Source: VRUE01 sp963817905 (GTDB taxonomy: Bacteria; Actinomycetota; Thermoleophilia; Solirubrobacterales; 70-9). Taken from it: a stretch of DNA of 64,000 nucleotides. This document shows positions 7,465 to 14,181 of the stretch, in pieces. The notes below the pieces were generated by a model, which saw only the letters and a list, made by a program, of their open reading frames with translations, was not told the DNA's origin and ran no database searches. Made by a program: the position numbers and the translations under genes. The stretch is from the NCBI GenBank assembly GCA_963817905.1, contig CAWFPS010000002.1, positions 868,001 to 932,000 on the forward strand. Reading direction: 5' to 3'. Every line of letters begins with the position of its first letter. The stretch's first letter is position 1.

Positions 7465-8856
7465 TCAGTACCCAGTGCCGGTCTTGACCTGCTTGCGCTC
7501 GCTCGGGTGGGCGCCGCCCTTCTCGGCCAGCGTCTTGCAGGCCTCGTCGATATCGGCGGCGAGGTGCTCGATCTGGGGACGGCTGAGCGTCTCCTTGACC
7601 AGCGCCCGCAGAACCTTCACCTTCTCGGCGTTGGGGGGGAGGGTGTAGGCGGGCAGCATCCAGCCGCGCTCGGCCGAGAGCTGCCAGGAGAGGTCGAACT
7701 CGTCGTAGTTCTTGCCCTCGGCGAGCTTGAAGGCGACAAGCGGTAGCTGCTCTTTGTCGGCGCCGATCAGCTCGAATTCTCCCGAAGCTTCGAGGTGGCC
7801 GGCCAGCGCCCGGGCGTTCTTCTGCATCGCCCCGATCACGTAGCCGTAGCCTTCGCGCCCGAGGCGGACGAAGTTGTAGTACTGGGCGAGCACCATCGCC
7901 GCGCCGGTGGAGAAGTTCAGGGTGAAGGTGGCGTCGGTTTTGCCCAGGTAGTTCTCGTAGAAGACGAGGTCCTCGGCGAGGTCGGATTTCTCGCGGAAGA
8001 CGAGCCAGCCGACGCCGGGGTAGACGAGCCCGAACTTGTGCCCGGAGACGTTGATCGAGCGCACCTGCTCAAGCCGGAAGTCCCACTCGGAGTCCGGGTA
8101 GAGGAAGGGCCAGACGAAGCCGCCGCTGGCGGCGTCGATGTGAAGTGGTATGTCGAGTTCCCGCTCTGCCTTGATCCCGACCAGGAGCTTGTTTATGCCG
8201 ACGATGTCATCGGCGTGGCCGGTGAAGGTGGTGCCGAGCACGGCCGCGACGCCGATCGTGTTCTCGTCGACCAGCGGCTCCACATCCTCGGGCCCGATCG
8301 TGTACTTGCCCTCCTGCAGCGGCACGATTCGCGGTTCGACGTCGAAGTAGCGGCAGAACTTTTCCCAGACCACATGGACGTCGCCGCCGAAGATCAGGTT
8401 TGGCTTCTCGACCGGTAGCGAGGCGGCTTCGCGGCGCTGCTTCCACTTCCACTTGAGCGAGAGGGCGCCGAGCATGATCGCCTCCGAGGAGCCCTGGGTG
8501 CGGGCGCCGGTCGTCTCGCCGGGGGCGTGGAAGAGGTCGGCCAGCATGCGGATGCAGCGCTGCTCGATCTCGGCCGAGATCGGGTACTCGGCGTGGTCGA
8601 TGAAGTTGCGGTAGAGGTTCTCGGCGATGATCCGCTGTGCCTCCGGCTCCATCCAGGTGGTGACGAAGGTGGCGAGGTTGCGCTGCGGGTCGCCCTCGAC
8701 CGCGATTTCCTCGCCGACCAGCCGCATCGCATCGAGGGCCGGCATGCCCTGCTCGGGAAACTCGTTCGCCGGGGCGTCCTCGGTCAGGAAGCGGTTGCCG
8801 AAGAGCATCGCCGCGTCGAGCTTGTGGGGGTCGGGTGAGCCTGGTGGGCTGGCCAT
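7465..8856 (-). CDS. gadB: Glutamate decarboxylase
   Basis: A 463-residue group II PLP decarboxylase converting glutamate to GABA and CO2, consuming a proton. Landmarks are TWMEPEAQRIIAENLYRNFI, the GSSEAIMLG phosphate loop, HIDAASGGF with D241, and the Schiff-base lysine K274 in SINVSGHKFG. Length matches E. coli GadB (466). Used for acid resistance or for GABA metabolism; no gadC antiporter lies nearby. It follows the anti-sigma gene by only 18 nt and may be cotranscribed with the ECF sigma operon; a TAGCCT hexamer 8 nt before the ATG could also give a leaderless transcript. Confidence 0.93.
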   Translation of the reverse strand: MASPPGSPDPHKLDAAMLFGNRFLTEDAPANEFPEQGMPALDAMRLVGEEIAVEGDPQRNLATFVTTWMEPEAQRIIAENLYRNFIDHAEYPISAEIEQRCIRMLADLFHAPGETTGARTQGSSEAIMLGALSLKWKWKQRREAASLPVEKPNLIFGGDVHVVWEKFCRYFDVEPRIVPLQEGKYTIGPEDVEPLVDENTIGVAAVLGTTFTGHADDIVGINKLLVGIKAERELDIPLHIDAASGGFVWPFLYPDSEWDFRLEQVRSINVSGHKFGLVYPGVGWLVFREKSDLAEDLVFYENYLGKTDATFTLNFSTGAAMVLAQYYNFVRLGREGYGYVIGAMQKNARALAGHLEASGEFELIGADKEQLPLVAFKLAEGKNYDEFDLSWQLSAERGWMLPAYTLPPNAEKVKVLRALVKETLSRPQIEHLAADIDEACKTLAEKGGAHPSERKQVKTGTGY

Positions 8857-8874
8857 CGAAGGTGAGGCTATCGC

Positions 8875-9543
8875 CTAACCCAGCAGGCCCGCCGGCGAAT
8901 TGACCGGTGCTTCGAAAGTGCGCTCGCCGACGCGTACGCCGATCGCCGCGGTGAGGGAGAGATCGAGCGCCGAGCTGAGCACCGCGGTCGAGTCCTCACC
9001 CCAGCGGTAGCGGAAGGAGCCGGCCGAGAGGCGGTCGCCGCGGCGGTCGCGGAGGAAGACACGGCAGAGAGCGCCGGAGCGCACCCCTTTGACGTAGACG
9101 TGGATCTCGGTCCCGTAGGCGTGCGGGATCAGCTTGGCGCCGATCTTCATCTTCGGCGGCAGGGAAGCGAAGCTGACGTGCCGCTCGGGTGAGCCCGATT
9201 CACCGCCACCGAGGACGAAGATCGCCAATACGGCGGCGGCGACTGCGGCGGTGGCGCCGCCAAGGGCGAAGCCGAAACGCATTCGTCGTCGCCGCTGGCC
9301 GTGCCGCTCGGCCGCGATTCTCCCGGCCACCCGATCGCCGAGGCGGGCGGGCGGTATGGGCGCCGGGCCGAGCCGGTCGGGGTCGGCGAGCGGAAGCATC
9401 CTGGCGACGCCGTCGAGCGCTGCCAGCTCGGCCCGGCACTCGGCGCAGCCCTCGAGATGCGCCTCCAGCCCGACGCGCTCGTCCTCGTTGAGCCCACCCA
9501 GCGCGTAGGCGCCCAGCGACTCGCGCCAGCGATCAGTCTTCAT
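8875..9543 (-). CDS. Membrane anti-sigma factor with zinc-finger (zf-HC2)
   Basis: A 222-residue protein. Residues 1-45 form an anti-sigma zinc domain with H29-x3-C33-x2-C36 (HLEGCAEC). A proline-rich linker leads to one membrane helix (about 91-112), then an extracytoplasmic beta domain of about 110 residues (PHAYGTEIHVYVKGV) that may be the sensor. It should hold the ECF sigma factor encoded just upstream at the membrane until a signal releases it. The start overlaps the sigma gene's end by 11 nt. Confidence 0.86.
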   Translation of the reverse strand: MKTDRWRESLGAYALGGLNEDERVGLEAHLEGCAECRAELAALDGVARMLPLADPDRLGPAPIPPARLGDRVAGRIAAERHGQRRRRMRFGFALGGATAAVAAAVLAIFVLGGGESGSPERHVSFASLPPKMKIGAKLIPHAYGTEIHVYVKGVRSGALCRVFLRDRRGDRLSAGSFRYRWGEDSTAVLSSALDLSLTAAIGVRVGERTFEAPVNSPAGLLG

Positions 9544-10042
9544 AGCCCATCTCCTCCAGCACGACCCGCAGTGCGCGCAGGCCGTAGTAGACGCGGCTCT
9601 TCACGGTTCCCGCCGGCACGCCGAGCTCCTCGGCGACCTCGGCGTAGGGCCGGCCGCGGTAGTAGGTCTCGACCAGGACGCGCCGGTGGTCTTCTCCGAT
9701 CCGTCGCAGCGCCTCCTCGACCTGCCAGGCCAGCAGCGCATCGTCGAAGGGTTCCACCGCCGGCTCGGCCTCGCTGCCGGAAACGGGCGCCCGCGCTGCC
9801 CGCGCGCGTGCCAGGTCGATCACCACGTTGCGCAGGATCGCGAACAGCCAGGTGCGCAGCGAGCCGATCTGCGGGTCGAAACGCTCGCCCGCGCGCCAGG
9901 CGCGCAGGAAGGTCTCCTGCACGGCCTCCTCGGCCAGGCCGGAGTCGCCGAGCGAACGCAATGCGAACCCGTACAACTCGCGCGCGTGCGCCGCGTAGGC
10001 CTCACGCACGTCGCGCTCGCGGCTCAGCGCTCCCGGCGGCAT
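9533..10042 (-). CDS. ECF-family RNA polymerase sigma factor
   Basis: A 169-residue sigma-70 group 4 protein. Region 2 spans about residues 12-80 (AEEAVQETFLRAWR; GSLRTWLFAILRNVVIDLAR) and region 4 about 108-160 (YRGRPYAEVAEELGVPAGTV, then KSRVYYGLRAL). I choose ATG 10042 because earlier in-frame codons read through the preceding cupredoxin gene and have no sigma similarity. It sits between the cupredoxin (4-nt gap) and its overlapping anti-sigma. Autoregulation of the operon is the usual pattern; the signal is unknown, though a copper-protein partner hints at redox or metal stress. Confidence 0.9.
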   Translation of the reverse strand: MPPGALSRERDVREAYAAHARELYGFALRSLGDSGLAEEAVQETFLRAWRAGERFDPQIGSLRTWLFAILRNVVIDLARARAARAPVSGSEAEPAVEPFDDALLAWQVEEALRRIGEDHRRVLVETYYRGRPYAEVAEELGVPAGTVKSRVYYGLRALRVVLEEMGYED

Positions 10043-10046
10043 TGGC

Positions 10047-10412
10047 TCAATGTACGACGATCGTGCCGTGCATGAAGGGATGGATCGAGCAGATGTAGCG
10101 GTAAGTTCCGCGCTTTTTGAAGCGCACCGACTCCGATCCTCCGCCCCGGATGCGTCCAGCGTCAAAGGTCCCCTTCTTCTTTGGCCTGTGCGCCACCGAG
10201 TCCCGGTTGACAAAGGTGACCTCGCTGCCTCGAGTCACTGTCAGCTTGAAAGGCACAAACGCGAAGCTCTTGATCTTGACCGTGGCATGGCCCTCCGACG
10301 CGCTCGCCGCCGTCCCGCGGGCACTGGCCAGCCCAGACGCGGCAAGGGCCAGGATGGCGAAAAGCGCCACTGTCCCGGTCATGATTCGAATGCTGCCCGC
10401 AAGGGTTCTCAT
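10047..10412 (-). CDS. Secreted cupredoxin (plastocyanin/amicyanin-like)
   Basis: A 121-residue exported blue-copper protein. The signal peptide covers residues 1-33. The mature domain has the four type-1 copper ligands: H75 (SVAHRPKK), C108 and H111 (YICSIHPF) and M114 (FMHGTIVV). It should carry out single-electron transfer or copper binding outside the membrane. First gene of a minus-strand operon with the ECF sigma and anti-sigma, which suggests the sigma pair senses redox or copper state. It is divergent from the secreted protein at 10487 across 74 nt. Confidence 0.86.
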   Translation of the reverse strand: MRTLAGSIRIMTGTVALFAILALAASGLASARGTAASASEGHATVKIKSFAFVPFKLTVTRGSEVTFVNRDSVAHRPKKKGTFDAGRIRGGGSESVRFKKRGTYRYICSIHPFMHGTIVVH

Positions 10413-10486
10413 TGCCCCTGCCTACGGATCGCGGGTCTTCCGGGTTCAATTGAACTTTCGATCCCGTGCGGACGTAGGCCAAGGCG

Positions 10487-12949
10487 ATGGGGAGTCGCTT
10501 AGCCTGGGTCTTGATTGCCGCGCTCGCCGGTACCTTGACGGTCGCCCCCGCGGCCCAAGCGACCTTCCACGAGATCTATGTGCGCGAGGTCTACCCGGGC
10601 TCGGCGCTCGCCCCCAACTCCGGCTTCGTCGAGCTGCAGATGTATGCGGGCGGCCAGACCTTCGTTGGCGGCCAGTCGCTGAAGCTCTACGACGCCGCCG
10701 GCACGGTAAGCGGCACCTTCACCTTTGGCTCCAATGTCAGCAATGGGGCCAGCCAGCAGACGATTCTCCTCGGCGACGACGGTGTCGATGACGCCTTCGG
10801 CGTCACTCCCGACCTGGTCAACGCCGGCTTCACCAGCGATCCCGCGGGCGGTGCCGCCTGTTGGGCGGGGACGATCGATTGCGTCGCCTGGGGTGCCTTC
10901 GGAGGCTCGACGCCCTCGCCGGCGGGCTCGCCTGCCGTTCCGCTCGGAATCCCCGACGGGGAGGCGCTGCGGCGGACGATCGCCCCGGGCTGCGCAACCT
11001 TGCTCGAGCTCGGAGACGACAGCAGCGACAGCGCAACGGATCTCACCGTTGCTTCGCCCCAGCCGCGCAACAACGGCAGCGCGATCGTCGAGCAGCCATG
11101 CACCGGCCCGACCTCGACGATCGACGGCAAGCCGTCCAATCCGACCAATGCGACGAGCGCGGCATTCACCTACCACGCGTCGGCGCCGGGGGCGAGCTTC
11201 GAATGCATGCTCGACGCGACCGCATTTGTCGCCTGCGAACCGGCGGGGACCGAATACGGAGGCCCGCTCGCCGACGGCTCTCACACCTTCCAGGTCCAGG
11301 CAAGAAGCGAAACCGGCACGCTTGGCGGGCCGTCCAGCTACTCCTGGCGGGTCGACACTGCCGCTCCGGTTACGGCGATCGACACTCACCCTGCCGACCC
11401 CAGCCCCGGCAACAGCTCCAGTTTCACCTTTCACGCCAGCGAGGCTGGCGTGAACTTCAAGTGCAGCCTGGCCCTTGGTGCCGCTCCGGACTCTTACTCG
11501 GCCTGCACGTCGGGCAAGACCTACCTGGGTCTCGCGGACGGCAGCTACGCATTCAAGGTGAAAGCGACCGACGCCGCGGCCAACGAAGGGGAAGCGGCGG
11601 CGTATACGTGGACCGTCGATCATGCCGCGGCCGACTCGACCCCGCCCGACACGTTGATCGACAGCGGTCCCCCGGACCCCAGCGAGAGCTCCAGCGCATC
11701 CTTCGCCTACCACGCGACCGAGCCGGAATCGACGTTCGAGTGCAAGCTGGACGGAGCGCCGTTTTCGCCGTGCGCTGCCACCGGAATCACCTACGACGGG
11801 CTTGCCGATGGCCCGCACGCTTTCCAGGTTCGGGCCACTGACCCCAGCGCCAACACCGATGCGACGCCCGCCGGCAGATCCTTTTCCGTCGTTGCCCACT
11901 CGCCGCTGGCGGAATCCAGCGCTCCGGCGGCTACACCTCCGCAACCGGCCGCACAGGTGGGCACGCCGCCTCGTAGGAAGAAGCGCCATCACCGCAAGCG
12001 CTGCCGGGCGTCGGCACGCGGCCACGGCAAGCGCCACCGCAAGCAGCGCCGCTGCAAGCGCAAGCATCGCCGAGGCGCGACTGCCTCCACTTTTCACCTG
12101 GTTATGGTGCGCGAGGCATACCCTGGCTCGGCTGCCTCCCCGGGGGCCGAGTACGTCGAGTTGCAGATGTACGCCTCGGGGCAGGGGTTGGTCAATAGCC
12201 ATCGGGTTGAGTTCCTCGATACTGCGGGTTCCTCGCGCGGCTTCGCCACCGTCGAAGGCAACGTCGCCCTCGACGCAAACCAGAGCACGATTCTCCTCGC
12301 CACGCCCGAGGCGGAATCCCAGTTCGGCCTCGCTGCCGACGGGAGCTTCTCTGGGGGCAAGCTCGATCCGGCGGGTGGCGCGGTTTGCTGGGAGACGCTC
12401 GATTGCCTCAGCTGGGGCGGATTCAGCGGAGCCACGAGCTCGCCGGGCGGTGCGCCCGCCGACCCTTCCGGCATTCCCGACGGCATGGCGCTTCGGCGCG
12501 CGATCTCCCCGGGATGCCCGACCCTGCTTGACCCCGCCGACGACAGCGACGGCAGCGCAGCCGATTTCGCCGACGCCTTCCCGGCGCCCCGTCCCAACTC
12601 GGTCGTGCCGAGCGAGCGGGCGTGCGCATCGGGGGCCGGCGGCGGGGAAGACGGTCACGCGGGAGCGGGTGGAGGAGGTGGTTCGACGCGGCTCCAAACC
12701 AGGCTGCGCGGTCATCCCGGAAGGCGCACCGGCGACCGCACTCCGACCTTCCGCTTCTCTGCCAGCCGGCGCGGCGCCACCTTTCTCTGCCGGGTGGACA
12801 GGCAACGGTTCAGGCGCTGCCCGTCGCCGTTCACCACTGGTCGCCTGCGGCCCGGCGCTCACATCTTCCGTGTCAAGGCCCGCCTGCCGGGCGGTGCGGT
12901 GGACCGCTCGCCCGCCACCTGGCGATTCCGAGTCGTCCGCGGCCATTAG
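10487..12949 (+). CDS. Large secreted protein with duplicated lamin-tail-like domains and Ig-like repeats
   Basis: An 820-residue exported protein; signal peptide at residues 1-26. Two copies of a lamin-tail-like unit occur, at about 27-205 (IYVREVYPGSALAPNSGFVE; IPDGEALRRTIAPGC) and about 545-705 (MVREAYPGSAASPGAEYVE; IPDGMALRRAISPGC). Between them lie three Ig-like repeats with the FECKLDGAPFSPC and LADGPHAFQVRATD pattern, and a very basic linker rich in KR and H (about 495-535). Another Ig-like repeat ends the protein. A cell-surface or wall-binding role is likely; the basic linker could hold teichoic-type polymers or DNA. No enzyme motif is visible. Confidence 0.75.
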   Translation: MGSRLAWVLIAALAGTLTVAPAAQATFHEIYVREVYPGSALAPNSGFVELQMYAGGQTFVGGQSLKLYDAAGTVSGTFTFGSNVSNGASQQTILLGDDGVDDAFGVTPDLVNAGFTSDPAGGAACWAGTIDCVAWGAFGGSTPSPAGSPAVPLGIPDGEALRRTIAPGCATLLELGDDSSDSATDLTVASPQPRNNGSAIVEQPCTGPTSTIDGKPSNPTNATSAAFTYHASAPGASFECMLDATAFVACEPAGTEYGGPLADGSHTFQVQARSETGTLGGPSSYSWRVDTAAPVTAIDTHPADPSPGNSSSFTFHASEAGVNFKCSLALGAAPDSYSACTSGKTYLGLADGSYAFKVKATDAAANEGEAAAYTWTVDHAAADSTPPDTLIDSGPPDPSESSSASFAYHATEPESTFECKLDGAPFSPCAATGITYDGLADGPHAFQVRATDPSANTDATPAGRSFSVVAHSPLAESSAPAATPPQPAAQVGTPPRRKKRHHRKRCRASARGHGKRHRKQRRCKRKHRRGATASTFHLVMVREAYPGSAASPGAEYVELQMYASGQGLVNSHRVEFLDTAGSSRGFATVEGNVALDANQSTILLATPEAESQFGLAADGSFSGGKLDPAGGAVCWETLDCLSWGGFSGATSSPGGAPADPSGIPDGMALRRAISPGCPTLLDPADDSDGSAADFADAFPAPRPNSVVPSERACASGAGGGEDGHAGAGGGGGSTRLQTRLRGHPGRRTGDRTPTFRFSASRRGATFLCRVDRQRFRRCPSPFTTGRLRPGAHIFRVKARLPGGAVDRSPATWRFRVVRGH

Positions 12950-13084
12950 CTAGCCCGCACGGGGGGAGTCGACGCTGAGCACCAAGCCGAGGGCGAGGAG
13001 ATAGAGGATGCCGTTCAGCGTGGCGGCCCCAATCTCCGGCTCTGATTCCGGGACCGTATATGTCCATAGACAACGTCCATGACC

Positions 13085-13090
13085 TATCAT
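13085..13090 (+). promoter_or_regulatory. -10 hexamer for a leaderless Phd/PIN operon
   Basis: TATCAT ends 6 nt before ATG 13097, the same geometry as at 404-409. Upstream, two direct GTCCAT repeats (around 13063 and 13075) could be repressor contacts. The gene-free stretch from 12950 also reads, on the minus strand, as a short membrane-like peptide remnant (NGILYLLALGLVLSV) without a convincing start. Confidence 0.5.
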
Positions 13091-13096
13091 TAGGCG

Positions 13097-13336
13097 ATGA
13101 AATCGATTGCCGCTGGAGAGTTCAAGCAGGTTTGCCTGCGCCTGCTCGATGAGGTGGGCGAGTCGGGCGAGCCGATCGTGATCACCAAGCGGGGCAAGCC
13201 GGTGGCGCAGCTGACCGCCGTCCCCGCGCGTCGCGCAGAGGATTGGGCCGGTGCGCTCAGTGAGCGCGGCCAGGTTCAGGGCGACCTGGTCGCACCCGCC
13301 GCCGAGCCCGGCGAGTGGAACGCCCTGAGCCAGTGA
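13097..13336 (+). CDS. Phd/YefM-family antitoxin
   Basis: A 79-residue antitoxin: MKSIAAGEFKQVCLRLLDEV, then GEPIVITKRGKPVAQLTAV, the standard Phd DNA-binding half with the ITKRGKPVA strand-turn-strand. The C-terminal 35 residues would bind the toxin. Its stop overlaps the PIN start (GTGA), so translation is coupled. It probably autorepresses via the region around 13060-13090. Leaderless start as argued for the upstream hexamer. Confidence 0.88.
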   Translation: MKSIAAGEFKQVCLRLLDEVGESGEPIVITKRGKPVAQLTAVPARRAEDWAGALSERGQVQGDLVAPAAEPGEWNALSQ

Positions 13337-13725
13337 GGCTGCTGCTGGACACTCACGCCTGGCTCTGGCGCCTGCTCGACCCGGCAAGGATCTCGGCCCC
13401 GGCAGAGAGCGCCATCGCCGACCCGGAAAACGAGCTCCACCTCTCGCCGGTCTCGGTCTGGGAGACCCTGGTGCTCGCCCGCAAGGGCCGCGTCGCGCTG
13501 GCCCCGAGCGCCGCCGAGTGGACGCTCGACGCGCTGCGCCGTTCGGCGCTCACCGCGGTCCCGCTCAGCCACGGCATCGCCCTGCGCAGCGAGGCCCTCG
13601 ACGGCTTCGGCTCCGAAGACCCGGCGGATCGCTTCCTGGTCGCAACCGCACTCGAGCACGACCTGACCCTCGTCAGCGCCGACGAAGCGATGCTCGCCTT
13701 TGGCCCGGTCGAGACCCTCTGGTAG
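13333..13725 (+). CDS. PIN-domain toxin (VapC-like)
   Basis: A 130-residue PIN RNase starting at GTG 13333, which overlaps the antitoxin stop. Metal-site acids are D6 (RLLLDTHAWLW), E44 (SVWETLVLARKGR), D99 (DPADRFLVATA) and D117 (LVSADEAML). The LLLDTHxxLW start and SVWE motif put it in the PIN subgroup usually paired with Phd antitoxins, as here. It would cleave RNA, probably tRNA or rRNA as known for VapCs; the target cannot be read from sequence. Confidence 0.88.
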   Translation: MRLLLDTHAWLWRLLDPARISAPAESAIADPENELHLSPVSVWETLVLARKGRVALAPSAAEWTLDALRRSALTAVPLSHGIALRSEALDGFGSEDPADRFLVATALEHDLTLVSADEAMLAFGPVETLW

Positions 13726-13812
13726 CGACCGGTTGAGTTTGGGGCCGACCGTCGCGCTCGATTTCCAAGCGCCCCAGCATCATCCAGGGAACAGGCGTGT
13801 TCTAAGTATGGG

Positions 13813-13905
13813 ATGAGAGACAGTGAGCACCGAACCGATATCGCCCTGGCACTGCTCGCCACCGCCTCGATCGCCGGCATCGTCCTGATCGGCCGCACGG
13901 CCTGA
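13813..13905 (+). CDS. Possible 30-residue single-span membrane peptide
   Basis: ATG 13813 opens MRDSEHRTDIALALLATASI, followed by AGIVLIGRTA and a stop. A charged N-terminus and a ~17-residue hydrophobic span fit a small membrane peptide. There is no strong ribosome site. It lies in the 450-nt gap between the PIN gene and the 999-residue secreted protein. Could be chance. Confidence 0.3.
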   Translation: MRDSEHRTDIALALLATASIAGIVLIGRTA

Positions 13906-14068
13906 GGGAACGCCGGAATCGAGCCGTGGGCTGAAGCCCGCCCAGGGGGCTAAGCGCCGCTTATCCAACCGGGAACATAAACCTACGCATTTCTGTTTGT
14001 CCGACTCGTGGCTCGCCAGAGCCAATTCGTGCGTTCAGTTGCATGAATTGCTGCAGCTATCGATATTT

Positions 14069-14138
14069 GCGGGTTTCCCCGCTTGCCGCCGACGGGTAGA
14101 GACAGCTACCGTAATGGCGCGGAGAGAAACAGCGCCAT
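14069..14138 (+). promoter_or_regulatory. Structured leader with three hairpins before the 999-residue gene
   Basis: GCGGG/CCCGC (14069-14082), GGTAG/CTACC (14095-14110) and ATGGCGC/GCGCCAT (14114-14138) follow one another in the 5' region. The third holds GGAGAGAAACA in its loop. I do not recognise a known riboswitch class. The rest of the gap (13906-14068) is AT-richer and probably holds the promoter. Confidence 0.45.
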
Positions 14139-14181
14139 ACGCAGGGACTGGGTTACGTCAATGCGAACGAGGAGAGATTGA

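Noticed and set aside
12950..13096. Minus-strand reading ending in a membrane-like NGILYLLALGLVLSV peptide
   Set aside because: No start codon with a ribosome site or promoter, and the frame crosses the antitoxin gene; at most a remnant.
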